Shown piece after piece: positions 12,786-24,384 of a stretch of 64,000 bases of DNA; position 1 is the stretch's first letter; the number at the start of each line of letters is the position of its first letter. Position numbers and translations under genes: made by a program. This stretch comes from Kalaharituber pfeilii (taxonomy: Eukaryota; Ascomycota; Pezizomycetes; Pezizales; Pezizaceae). The notes beneath the pieces are model-generated. The model ran no database searches and was not told the DNA's origin. It worked only from the letters and a program-made list of their open reading frames with translations. The stretch covers positions 186,001 through 250,000 of the forward strand of contig WHUZ01000030.1 in NCBI GenBank assembly GCA_015179045.1, given 5' to 3'.

Positions 12786-13697
12786 TACAGGCTATAACGA
12801 AGGCCAAGAATCCGACCGATTTTCTTCACTATCCCTTAGCAGCAAAATCTAATGCCAACGGAAAACGTCCGTGTATTCTAGTCTCGTAACCAGACGCTGA
12901 CTACGTGTATTCCATTGCAAACTGGCATAGTGATCTACCTCTACATAGTCATGGGGACCTGAAAATGGCACTAAGTTCTCAATTTAGGTAGCTGAGCCCA
13001 CATCTCAGCATTCACTATACCATTTCAGTGGTAGTGGGCACTGACACTTTGACGTTCCGTTAGCCCAATCCTGCCGGCATTAGATTTTGAGGTTTTGCGC
13101 TGCAGAGGGATAGCAGAGTTTTCACTATAGCGAGGGGTCACGTGCTGGCCCCCAAGTAGGCAGGGGGTGAAAAAAGTCAAATGCGGAAATTCTCAGTGTA
13201 TGATATCCAGGTCTCAAGTGCAAATTCAGTTCCTTACCGCACCGCCAGCATCGTGCCTCCTCAACGCCGCTTTGGACACCCAGCTCTAGAGAAATGGAAG
13301 ATATGTTGTGCTCGCCAGGAAGTAGGACAGCACCCAAGAGAAATGACTTTAGAAGACTTCTGCAAATTATTCCCTAATCCCGATGACAAGCAAATGGAAT
13401 TATCTTCAATGCCTATGATATTGAAGTAGTCAGATACACTATAAGTTTTTTCTTTCTTTTTTGTATTGAAATATCTTGAATTAAATTACTACTCTGCTAA
13501 GCCTATTACATAAGGCAGTACTGAAGCCACCCCCCACGGTATATCACTATAACAAGTAGATTTTACCTGTTGCTGAATTAATTAGCCCTGAAGTCCTTCA
13601 CTTTCACTATAGCTCTCCTTTTCACTATAGCCAGGGCGCTTAGCTGCGTGCACAAACGATCTCGCCCATTCCTTCACTATAGCCGGGGTCACCTGTA
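12786..13697. mobile_element. Pogo/Tc1-mariner-like MITE, copy C (912 bp)
   Basis: The right end GGGGTCACCTGTA is intact. The left end is TACAGGCTATAACGAAGG, which lacks about nine bases of the usual TACAGGTGACCCTGGCTATA. From about 13119 onward the body matches copy A closely, and it carries the same TTCACTATAGC-type repeats (about 13122, 13602, 13619, 13671). About 270 bp between 12840 and 13118 have no counterpart in copy A. This copy lacks the poly-A insertion found in copy A. Confidence 0.8.
13181..13429 (+). other. Small open frame shared by MITE copies A and C (possible transposase relic)
   Basis: An 82-codon frame inside copy C encodes stretches such as RRFGHPALEKWK and LFPNPDDKQMELSS. 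Copy A encodes the related RRFRRPALEKWK and LFPNPDGKLMALCS, but a TGA at about 10133 interrupts it. I recognise no transposase domain, DDE residue or helix-turn-helix. It may be a remnant of the autonomous parent or simply shared repeat sequence. Confidence 0.25.
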
Positions 13698-14834
13698 CTT
13701 CTGATCAGTTCTTGTGGCTTAACATTTATTTAAGTGGCGCGGATTGACTGCTGCTGGACTTGACGTAGGATACATACTTCTGCAAAACGGAATAGCTGCT
13801 CTACGAGCCTAGGCTGAAACGTTTTAGCCATATGCCCTCCAGCATAGGGACAGCAAATACATATGTACCACAAGCATTTGGATGTCAAGGGTGAAGCATG
13901 TGAGTTTTGTGATCTGTACTACACTCCTGATGCGGACTTCTCGGCATATTGCCCGAGAGAGGGAATGGCGGAAGGGAGGGGTAGAGGAGAACGAGAAGCA
14001 GGAGTAATGATAATTATCAATATAGATACGTGCGCGCCGAGAAATGTGTTGTGAACGGGACTGTTGGGCGGAGCAGTGACCAGTGTACTTCGTTTCTAGG
14101 GTGTTAAGTGACATCCTCGTGCTGGACACCTGTAGATTCAAGATATTGACTGACCAAACTTATGTGGCATGCAGAGCTCCCCATGCACTCTCGTGCTATC
14201 ATAGCAGATGCATCGGAACATATAATACGGTAACTGTAGCCCAACTACAGGCACTCTGTATATCTCAGCTTGTGGCCTTATAAAAACACGCAGATATCAC
14301 TTATTGCCATGGGTGTGTTACAACATACGTTAAATACTGAACGACAACCTTGGCGCTGCGAGAAACATCTGGCTCCATGGACCCATGGATGGTAGGATAA
14401 CCTCCCTCGCATGGCGATCTGCGCGATGGATCTGATTGTGAATAAACCCGCCCTACTGTGAAGAACCACCGCACATATTAAAATAATTAATAGGGAAAAA
14501 TGGAAATAAAAGGAAATAAAAAGCGTCTGAGCGCAAGTACAAAAGTTCGGCATTTGCACGAACTAATAGTGATATTCTGTACTAGAGATCATTCTACCTC
14601 AGAATATCACTGCTATTGCCACGGTAATTTGTCCCTGCTTCGATTTTCATTAAGCTCAAATACAGAACACAAACCTGGCTGACTGTTTATCTGTACATAG
14701 TTCCATGCAAGAGGAATCCATATTGATATGTACGTTAGTGATGTCCTGAACCTGAAGACAGAAGTCCAACGCGTGAAGACGACCGAGGATATCGCTTGAA
14801 ATAAATTAAAAAAAAAAAAAAGGAAATAAAGCAA

Positions 14835-14957
14835 TACAGCTGATCCTAGCTATAATGAACTGAAAACCTGGCTATAGTGAAGGCATGGGCCAGATTTTTT
14901 GTGTACACAGAAGATCAGTCGGATTCTTGGCCTTCATTATAGCCAGGGTCACCTGTA
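14835..14957. mobile_element. Pogo/Tc1-mariner-like MITE, copy D (123 bp)
   Basis: The left end TACAGCTGATCCTAGCTATA and right end TATAGCCAGGGTCACCTGTA are inverted repeats bounded by TA. A second internal pair (CCTGGCTATAGTGAAGG near 14867 facing CCTTCATTATAGCCAGG near 14931) makes the element almost a nested palindrome. It has no coding capacity and is the shortest of the four copies in this 5.2-kb stretch. Confidence 0.85.
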
Positions 14958-17104
14958 CTAACGGAGAAGATGAGTGGTTCAATGCAATTCAAGTTTCTTT
15001 TCTTTTCTTACCCCTCTTACGAGCTCATCACCGCTGACAGTAATAGATGTTCTCTCTAGAAGAAACCCTCTAGTTACTGTACCTACCCCGTGATGCTTTG
15101 CCCAATATGCCCAATACCATGTATCTTACGTTATGCAGGTATTATAGCCTTATATTACCTTTTTAGAGCAAAACCCAATGCTGTTGCTGTTAGTCACGAT
15201 ACAATTGATCACATCCGAAATTACCAGCTCGATGTGTCATTTCCAGATTGCCTGCGTGCATACTGTTCCCAAACCTTGGCTATAGCAATCCTGCTGTTCC
15301 TGAGTGGGGAAAGGTGCACAGTATTGTACCCTGCTGTCCCTTGCAAGCTATTCTCCCTCCAACCTAATTCGCTATTTCAGCTTCGAAAGCTCGCTATGCA
15401 GCAGGCCCAGAGCCAGGGCTTGAAATAACAGTCGTCACAGTAACATAAAACCGTTCTTGCATTACCCCAGAATTTTACCTTACCTCTGCAGCTGTTCCAT
15501 GACGTCCCATTTTACTATGTGTGTGGAGAAATATTGTGCATGTGCTAGTGACTAACTTGGCACTTACTTTACAATTTCTGATTGGGGTCAATGTATTGCA
15601 CACTAGGTCACCTATGGGTGAGTGTTATGGTACGAGTAACCTCGCATAGGAAGTAGTCTGGTTGCAGAACAGTTGGGCCAATTCAGGATGTGCTTTACCA
15701 AGACAGGATACGACCGAATATCGAACGCCAGCAGATTGAAAATTTCTTTTTTTAATATTTTTCCCCGCTCTGTGCTTCCGATATTGAGAGCAATTGCGAA
15801 AGCTACTCCCAGTGTAGTACTCCATGCATGCAGGGCATGGAACTTTGAGTATGTAATAATCTACAATTGCTAGATCTATGTAGCCTAGGAAATTATGGGC
15901 GCTAGGACTTTGGGCTCTCGTAGATGTACTTACCCGTCCATAGGAGATTGGATGCTCCAGAAAGCTTTCAAGACCCACTATGATAATTATATGGTCAGTT
16001 CGATCCAGAGCTTGAGCAACTACACCTTGCCAGTTGGTCTACAACTGGCTGGATGCGCTACTAGCACATGATATCCTTTGTGGCGCAGGGTCTATTAGCA
16101 GGGTGCTGAAGTACATAGAATACTGATACCGGAGGGTTGGTATTTCCTCCCCCACATTGGACGCTACATCTACTAGTCCGGTATCTCTGCATGATTGAGC
16201 TCTTTCCTGCCACAAAATACATACTCACAAATCCACAGATGGTACGTCTACATCTACATCTACAATTACCATTCCAATTTCCCTGCATTCAAGCCCTAAA
16301 CACATCATTCAAGACACCCTTCGCTCCCACATTCACTTACCGACGCTTATTTTATCTTTAACCCCGCCTGCTCCTTCATCAATCTTCGTCGGTGGGCCTC
16401 CACTATTGGCCGAGAAGGGATAATCTGCACAGATATCCAGATACTTACAGATATACATACAATGCATGTCTCGTATTTGGCCATATATTATGTGCCAGGA
16501 ACTGGAGTGGGACCCACTGCCGCGTGATGCAATGCAATTAGCCGACGCGGGGTTCACCAATTGCCACCTCGTCGTTATAAAGTTCTGCGGGTAACTATAA
16601 ATCTGGAGCGTACTCTAGTGTGTACAATGAGTACGTATCGCATACTCAAGGTTTGGGGGTGACACAAATAGTTAATTATATTGATGTTTTCGTATTATTG
16701 TTGTGCTATCATTAGGACATATCAATTGAGTTTGTGTTCATGGTTGCTTTCTTTCCATAAGCACACTCCCGGACGCTGTGGGCTTGATTGCTTCGGTTGA
16801 ATTTGACCGCGGTGTCCCGACATAGGGTGTATCGCCAGGCCAAGCAAAATTTTCATTTCCCATGGCTAATTGATGACAGTCGGTGTCGTGAACCAGACAC
16901 ACTATCAGCTTTGCCTGGATCTGATAATTCCAAGTTGAACAAGTCCAGTTCCTGAATTTGCTAATGGAGGCCAGGCAACTAGCAGCGAAGTTCCAAGACA
17001 GGACACAATGCACTACGTCGTGCAGGGCCTAGCTACCAAACCTGACCCTGGAATACGCAGGGCTCCGCAAAACAGTAAAGCCGAAAAAAAGCAAAAGAGG
17101 AGGG

Positions 17105-17138
<34 letters not shown>

Positions 17139-20100
17139 TTGGCTTGAATCATGGATACATATGTGTGCTGTTCGAGTCAAGGCCCGTTAACATTGTCCCT
17201 GTGAGCTAACCTGACAAGCTATGTTTTCTAATAATAAGCTCTGCGGCGCAAGGAAAAGAGTGCCAGTGCATATACGAAGATCACCAGTGATGCAGTTGCG
17301 CGATTCTCAGTACCGTGGCATGCGCCGTAGTAGTACCGCCCGCAGGCCTGGTGGGGGAAGTCTAGGGAACAATTCAAGGCACTTGGTCAAGTTACACCAG
17401 GAGGGATGAGGCTCGTCTATAGGCCTTGGGCTGGGGTACCAAGCCACACGCAGCGCGGGCTCGGATCAAGTGTTACTACCCACCCTGTACATAGTTTTTG
17501 GTGCTGATGGCTATTGGACTCGTACATATAGTGTACTTACCTAGAGTAGCCGAGTTCTCTCGAGCTTCATGTGAGCATGCTCCAGGATAGAATGCGACAA
17601 GCCAAGCGAGATTATCAGGGGTCTCTATGCACCCCATATTTTCACACCTAGCTGACATGTCTGTCCAGGTCCTCGACCGCAAAAACATACCTGGACCATG
17701 CATGTTTTTGTCCCCTGCACCTCATGCATCCTGGTCCCATCCATCCGTGGATTATTGGAATGTACAACTTGTAATTGTAACTATCCATTGGGGAAAGCCA
17801 ATATCAATCAGGCATGTACAACATGGGGGGCAACATTGCAAGTGTTGGCACCCATAGGATCCTCCTCGTTCCTCAACCTTACTTCCACGAGTGCCAGGAT
17901 AGGTTTCCCATGCGCGCTCAACAGATTGGGGGACGTTGAACCGAATCACCTGCAAGCATGACAATCTATTCAAACCAGCAACAGTTTAAAAGTCCCGACG
18001 GCACAAAGGCTGGAGTCCACCCGTCTGGCCTACGGATCTACAGCACATGTACGAGTGTAGGTGCGTTTCCAGAAACTGTAAGGTCCAATTCTGCAGTCGT
18101 TCACCTAGTTGTGTGGTCTGATAACATCTCTATATAGAATACTCAGCTAGCCAGTTCATCGTGTCCCTGTTTGCTCACCTCTGTCTCCCCTCTTGGGTGC
18201 CTCTAAGTCTCCCCATCCGGGTCTGGCTGGCTTACTCCTCAACTGTATTTTACCATGGTGTCATCCGACTTCCGGAGTTAGTGGTAGAACCGTCCACATG
18301 TAAGCCTCCCGTAGAACATATTGATATCCAATAAATCGCATCATGACGTGGGAGACCTATGGTATCTAAGCAAGAAGCAAGGGAGTGGTGTATATATTAT
18401 TAAGGAATGGAGAGACAACGAATCAGGGGGAGCAAAAAAGGAGGTAGTAAATGTATAAAAAATTGGCTCAGATCCCACTTGGCCTTGCTTCGCCGATTTC
18501 CATATGGTTTGCTTGGAGATAGTAGATACCACCTGCCAGTTGACTATAGGTACCATAAAATTAATAGCCTAGGATGTGGACTGCATAATGGGAGTCTTAG
18601 ACTTCATGTTACACGCTAGAAACCTTGGGTTATACAAGGAGAGACTGAAATCACCTTGATAATAAACTGTTCTGTAATAATACTGCATTGCTTCTCAAAT
18701 TGTTCCCTTTAAAGTTCACTATCATTTTGTCAGTGCGCAGACCCCATTTGACTAGCAAACCCCATACACTTGCATATTATCAGTAGCCACCATATCAAAT
18801 CCATGAATCAAACCCTTCGTAGGTAGTAACTTCCTAGGGTTGGATAGGTACCTCTGTGGTTCATTAAGCATACTCTGCAGATACGCATTTTCCCCACGCA
18901 AGATAGGACCATGACCAGATGATATCAACGCCGATAACCAAGGAATTATACAATCGCAACCCCCATCTATTACCCCATATTTGCTATCTTGCATTTTTCC
19001 GTCTTCAACTCACGCAAGCATGGGGAGTGACAAAATTGCGAGGATATTCCGGCGCTTTAATTAAATGGAAGTGTTTGGCGGGGTCACATACAATCTGAGG
19101 ATCGTAAGATGAGTGAGATGGATTGTAACTGTTGATTCCCTTTATGGAAATGTTCATCTGGCCTACATTAGAATGGTCTTAAAATCATATGCGAGTGCAT
19201 ATATTATACATACAACCATATTCGTATGTGATCAATCTCATAATTAGGAAAAGGGCTTACGTTTCTTCAGATTTGGTGACCAACGTGAATTGTCGATCTT
19301 GGCTTTTGCTAGGCTCGGCGTATGGGAGACTAGCCGTCTCCAGGCGCAATATATCCCAACCCCCGACACAACCTAAAAATCCGTTTCCACCTGGACGGCA
19401 GCTATAGAGAACAGAGCTAGTGTTGCGTTGTTTTCTTGTTTATTCTGTGCATTTTGAATTTTCCTCGGTTGCTATTGGGAATCAGCAACCACTTAAAGAA
19501 CTGAAGAAATGGAGACATGCAGTACCAATTGCAACAGCTTGTAGTTGTCGCCGACAAACGGTAACCGACCTGGATGCTAGCATGCGTAATTGCCGTGGAC
19601 ATTAAAGCGGGGGCCTACACAGGATCCGGACCCTACTCTTTTGCAAATAGCAGACCTCTCTGTGGGGCTCTGACACTAGGTAACTCTGTGCCAATCTTGA
19701 ATGTAGACAGATTGTAACAACACATCCGCTACCAAGCTGCTGCTGCAGCAGGCTACGGCATGTGAGGTATGTATGCATATCCCTACATCACAATGATGAT
19801 ATTGAGATTTTTTAACGACGAGGCACAAACGTTCTTTAATTTGGACGATTCTCCTAACTTCCATCCAAATGTAGTAACCGCATATCTGATGTGAGCAATA
19901 GCGTATCAATTTTTCCTTTTGGCAGAAGTTAGCAATAACGCTCCGTTTTCTCATTGACTGTATTAATACTATCGATCTTCCTGTGTCTCCTGTGGAGGTA
20001 GACCTGTATGTAGTATTGCATAACCAGACTCTTGTACAGTCATTGCAAACCTCTTCGATAGAGTACTGCAAGGGAAGCACCAAAAAAATGTCGAGACGAT

Positions 20101-20278
20101 CTTTGAAATAAGAAGCGGAGAATAAGAGAAGGTGAGAGTCAACCAACTGAAAAGAGAATAGTCTAGAAAACTCCTTCATTCTAACACTTCCTAAAGCAGT
20201 ATTGCTCGCACTTGAATGTCCGGACTTTGTAAGAAGTACGTAATTGGGCAAGTCAGAAGAACTAAGCAATTACTTAGT
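14958..20278. other. Gene-poor intergenic region
   Basis: No gene is supported. A run of about 30 A lies at 17105-17134; unlike the tract at 9890 I find no flanking target duplication, so I do not call a retroposon. A 197-codon minus-strand frame (19676-20269) begins without an ATG and has no recognisable domain. Confidence 0.5.
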
Positions 20279-20390
20279 ACTCGCTGGTTCGGAAAGTATT
20301 GGAACGCTGCATAAATCGTGTGGGCTATTCGCCTTTTGGAATAGTGCAAATATGTTATGCAGCGTTCCAATACTTTCCGAACCAGCGAGT
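20279..20390. repeat. Perfect 36-bp inverted repeat (hairpin)
   Basis: The left arm 20279-20314 starts ACTCGCTGGTTCGG and ends CGCTGCATAA; the right arm 20355-20390 is its exact reverse complement. The loop is 40 bp (20315-20354). There is no coding sequence and no clear target duplication (left flank TTAGT, right flank CCTCT). Perfect arms in otherwise degenerate DNA suggest a recent or conserved origin, such as a miniature transposon, although a small-RNA precursor cannot be excluded. Confidence 0.9.
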
Positions 20391-23300
20391 CCTCTAGCCT
20401 ATCATGAGCACGGAGCCAGCAGTAGCCCACTAGAGGAATCTGGGCACGGGATTAGTCTGTGCACAGCTCTGTTGACTTGCTCATTACAGTACTTTATTTC
20501 CGTATTCCCTCACTTGCTGGAATGCTGAATTGCAGGTGCCAGTGTTCCATTAACACTGAATACGCCTGCTAATCCATCGGTTATAATCAGCACAGAGCTT
20601 GCATATCAGTCTTATATCTACTCGAGCAAGTCCTCTACTTGTGGCCTGTACGGGCGTTGATCACGACGTCTATTGGCAAGCTCGCTACCGCATACCGGTA
20701 TACCGTTAGTGCGCACGGTATATGCAAATCGTGCCTGGGGACGGAAATTACTAGAATAACCACGGCCCGCCACTCATTTTGAACCCTCAGGCGTGAGGGG
20801 GAAGTACTTGACTGTATGTGGAGTGGATTTTGGTGAATAAGCCTCCCGAGCCGTTCCAGCCCCCACAGTTATGCTTACAGAGAGTTGATTAATACAGGGC
20901 TGCTGGTAGTTACTTTCTGAAACATAAAGCACGGGACGAAAATAAATCACCATAGACATGGAGCTGGGGCTATCCATCTGAGATGCTTAGCCCAACTCGG
21001 AGCTTTGATATCGGCGATAATGCTGCTTTTAACGGTATGTAAAGCACATCGCTGTAATGCTGCAATTGCAGAACGCACTGACGTGACATACTAGTAATTA
21101 AGTTCAGCTGCCGACGGAAAGCGCGGTTATTCCCCAAGAAAAAGTGCAGACCGGCTATGCCTAATTGACGATAATATCTACCAGACTTGAGACAATCGCA
21201 CAAGTGCGGACCAACTATATAGTTATTGAGTGTTCCGCAGCCTCAAAGGTTTATGCAGTGACTTTAGATGTGGGATCATTCAACAGGGCTAGTTCATTGG
21301 TGATCGAATTGCAGCTGTGCTATAGTAAGTGTTTGATAATACCTAAGGCAGGTATCAGGCCGGAGACACTGGTCAGCTGACACAATGTAGGTATGATCCT
21401 CCCATGCAGCACACATACGTAACTGCTTGGACGAAATAGAGATAAAAGTACTAATCCATTACCTAATCATAACAAGCAAGCAATGTGCACGTGTGTATGA
21501 ATATGCAAGGCCGCTTTATCAACGGTCAGTATTAAAATTCTGTGATACTGTACATGTCGGTATCGATTTCAATAAAACCGTGAGCGATAGGTGGATGGCA
21601 CTTCGATCTTTGACTGCTAGACATTGCGTGTGCATATTGAAACTCATAGAGCTCGTGATAGAATTCTGTGCAGTAGTATTACTAGTAGCACTATCTAAAT
21701 ATGTCATCTTCAGAACGTGGCAGAGTAACCATTGCTAGCGCGCGCTGGGTACGAGATCCGAACCCATGGCATCGGCTCGCATGCTACATCTGGCATAGCA
21801 TTATGATACGGACTGCTACAGCTGGATCATAGCTTCCACGACCTCAAATTTCACAGTATTGAAATTTCTCCTTTAACCGCCCGCGATCGTTCGATAAGAC
21901 TTGTCAGAAAGCGTCGAACCCAGTCCGTCTCCTGTCTCATGTTGCGAAAGAATATTCCAGGCGACGAACGAGTGACAAATGCCTCACATCTTAGGCGGCT
22001 TACATGCTTCATTAGCCCTAGTACATTAAATGCAACTCAACCAAGCGTAGAACTCTGTCTAAATTCAAATATGATAGATATTATCAAAAGAGACAGTCAC
22101 ACCGTACCATTCCCACGTGGAAGCACTAGTAGTGCCTTTCTTTAACTCGAGTTCTCAAACAGATGTCCAAATAGACTGTTCGGCTGCGATCTGCACTGGC
22201 TGATGCATCAAGGGGGCTAAGATTCCAGTACACATATGTCCAGAGCGGTGCGGTTATAATTAAACTTCTATGACTGCCGGTTTGCCGATCTGAGTTTCTG
22301 GTATGGATGCCAGAACAGCAACTCTGCCCGTGAGATACTAGTAATAAGCATGTGTTTCACATCCGTGCCTGCATTTACATAACATGCTCCCGCTCACAGC
22401 GGATAAATAGCTGTTTATATCTACAGGTAAGTACATACACACATGTTCTGAGTAAGTAAAGGGCATCCACAAGGCTCCGTTCCTATAATTAAGTAGACGT
22501 TAGATGATACTAGCATGTTATGAACTAGGATCGTAAATGGATGTTATCACAGGTGCTTACAATGCAATTCGCTAAGTGCAATAATGTCGGAACTGATTGA
22601 ATCAGACATGGAGTCGTAAGTGCAGTCACCTTCAAACATCCTACTTAGTGTTTATATGACCGCAACTCTGCCTCGCGCAAAATGTACTACAGCACTTACC
22701 TACATAAGTTAGATACACACCTATGTTTACACATATTAGTATTATAGTGGCTACGACCGTTTGTAAAAAGGCGATCTTAATACTTAATATTATGCGTGAT
22801 GTATGCAGGCGGGCATGACACACACTACGTAAAGGTACCTCTGCCTTAACGACTTTAGGTCTACCTCTTCAAAAATGAATCTTGAGAGGTAATATCTTAT
22901 AGGGCTAGGTTAATTAAAAATCAGCTTACTGCTACTTTGAATACTGTGCCTGTGTAGTGCAAATGGGAAGTGAAGTGCTGCACCTGCATCAACCACGCCT
23001 CAAATTAATATTATATGTATGAACGCCAACTAGCTTCCGCGCACCGCCGGCCGGAGTCCCGGGACAACATGCTTGATTCATACTATTGCCGACTCCATGT
23101 TTACGGGGCGCGGAGATCTGAAAGCGAGGTAAAAGTGGGGAGGCAGAATTAGAATCCCGAAACGTACAAGGCCCTTGCTATACAGGTACTTCACTAGCCA
23201 TAGTACACTGATTAGTTTCAGCGGCCATGTGGAATAACACCGGCATAATGGCTGGGCAGGGAGACCTAGTACTTCATTATATGTGTCAGCATCGTGCTGG

Positions 23301-24227
23301 TATCGGTGTGAAGTGTCAGTTAATATGTGAATCGAGGTTGTGCAAACTGTGGGGTTGTTACTCCATATGATAGCCACCCTTGTCAGTATGCATTTAGCAA
23401 CATCACTAATGAATCAGAATTGAGACTCTTCTTCGTTGCTATGATTGAGTCCCACTTTTGTTTGTGTCCGTTGAGTTTCACGATTAACCAAGCAACATTG
23501 ACAATTAATTCTCCGTTTGGGCTTGACATATCACTTCTATGCACTATATTTCCATACAGCTTGCCGTTGTGCTTTCGGTGCTATCGGGGCCTAAAGAGAG
23601 CCGGAGCGTCTGGTCTGTACTGTATCTATTCAGTATGTTCGGAGACTTAAAATCCAGCCAATATGCACGCAAGTTTTAATGCGTACAACATGTCTTCTTT
23701 TTCTGCGCGATTATTGGAATATCTGAATTGGCTGCTTTGGTTGCACGAGCCATGCCTCTAGCTTCCTCTTATTGAAGGTCCTTCATTTCAATTACTAAAA
23801 TCCCTTATAATATATAGTCCAACATCGGAGTGCCATAATGTCAATTCATGCATACTGGTCTGCTCACAGCGTGGTACTAGTACCAGAATCTCGGGAATAA
23901 GCTAAAGATTTTCGGAAATGAATATACATCGTATCGATTTAATTCCGAGAACTATGGCCATAAGACAACCTTTGCTGCTCAAAACGGTAGCCAGGGTTGG
24001 CTTCCGCTCGAGCCGGACACTGCAGGAAAGCTTTGCAATCTTGAATTGCGCGAATCCATCGGTATTGTGGGGACTTGACCGAGTTCTCATGTTGGTAGTC
24101 GTGAATACTAATCAATGCCGACCTGTATTTGGACATCTATACGCTAAGAGAGCTCTCAAAAAGGGGCTGAAGCGGGCACGTGGACAGAGGAAGTGGAGCT
24201 TACTAGTAAATAGTGTTCTCGCTACTG
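20391..24227. other. Gene-poor intergenic region
   Basis: No supported gene. Several TACTAGTA palindromes fall here (21089, 21680, 22336, 23875, 24201). A GGGTTCGG stretch around 21760 on the minus strand is weakly tRNA T-arm-like but does not fold into a tRNA. Confidence 0.5.
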
Positions 24228-24384
24228 GCATTTAGTGATGCAGGTGGGGCTATTATGGCCGTGCGAGAAAACCCTACCGGATCGTGGATGGATATTGCTA
24301 CTGACGGGTATTTTCCATAACCTCACCTGCTCACAGGCCGCTTGCGCGGCCTATAACTTGGCCCCCACCTGCATCACTAAATGC
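24228..24384. repeat. 157-bp element with terminal inverted repeats
   Basis: The ends GCATTTAGTGATGCAGGTGGGG (24228-24249) and its exact reverse complement (24363-24384) are 22-bp perfect inverted repeats. Similarity continues inward imperfectly (TTATGGCCGTGCGAG on the left; TTATAGGCCGCGCAAG read inward from the right), giving arms of roughly 45 bp. A TA adjoins GTGATGCAGG on each side, so a TA-inserting MITE is possible. It has no coding capacity. Confidence 0.75.

Noticed and set aside
17105..17134. Poly-A run as a second retroposon
   Set aside because: No flanking target duplication and no similarity to the insert at 9890-9994.
19676..20269. 197-codon minus-strand open frame
   Set aside because: No ATG at its start, no domain and irregular composition; likely chance.
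21737..21830. tRNA-like sequence on the minus strand (GGGTTCGGATC)
   Set aside because: The T-arm-like stretch does not pair properly and no acceptor stem or D-arm can be completed.
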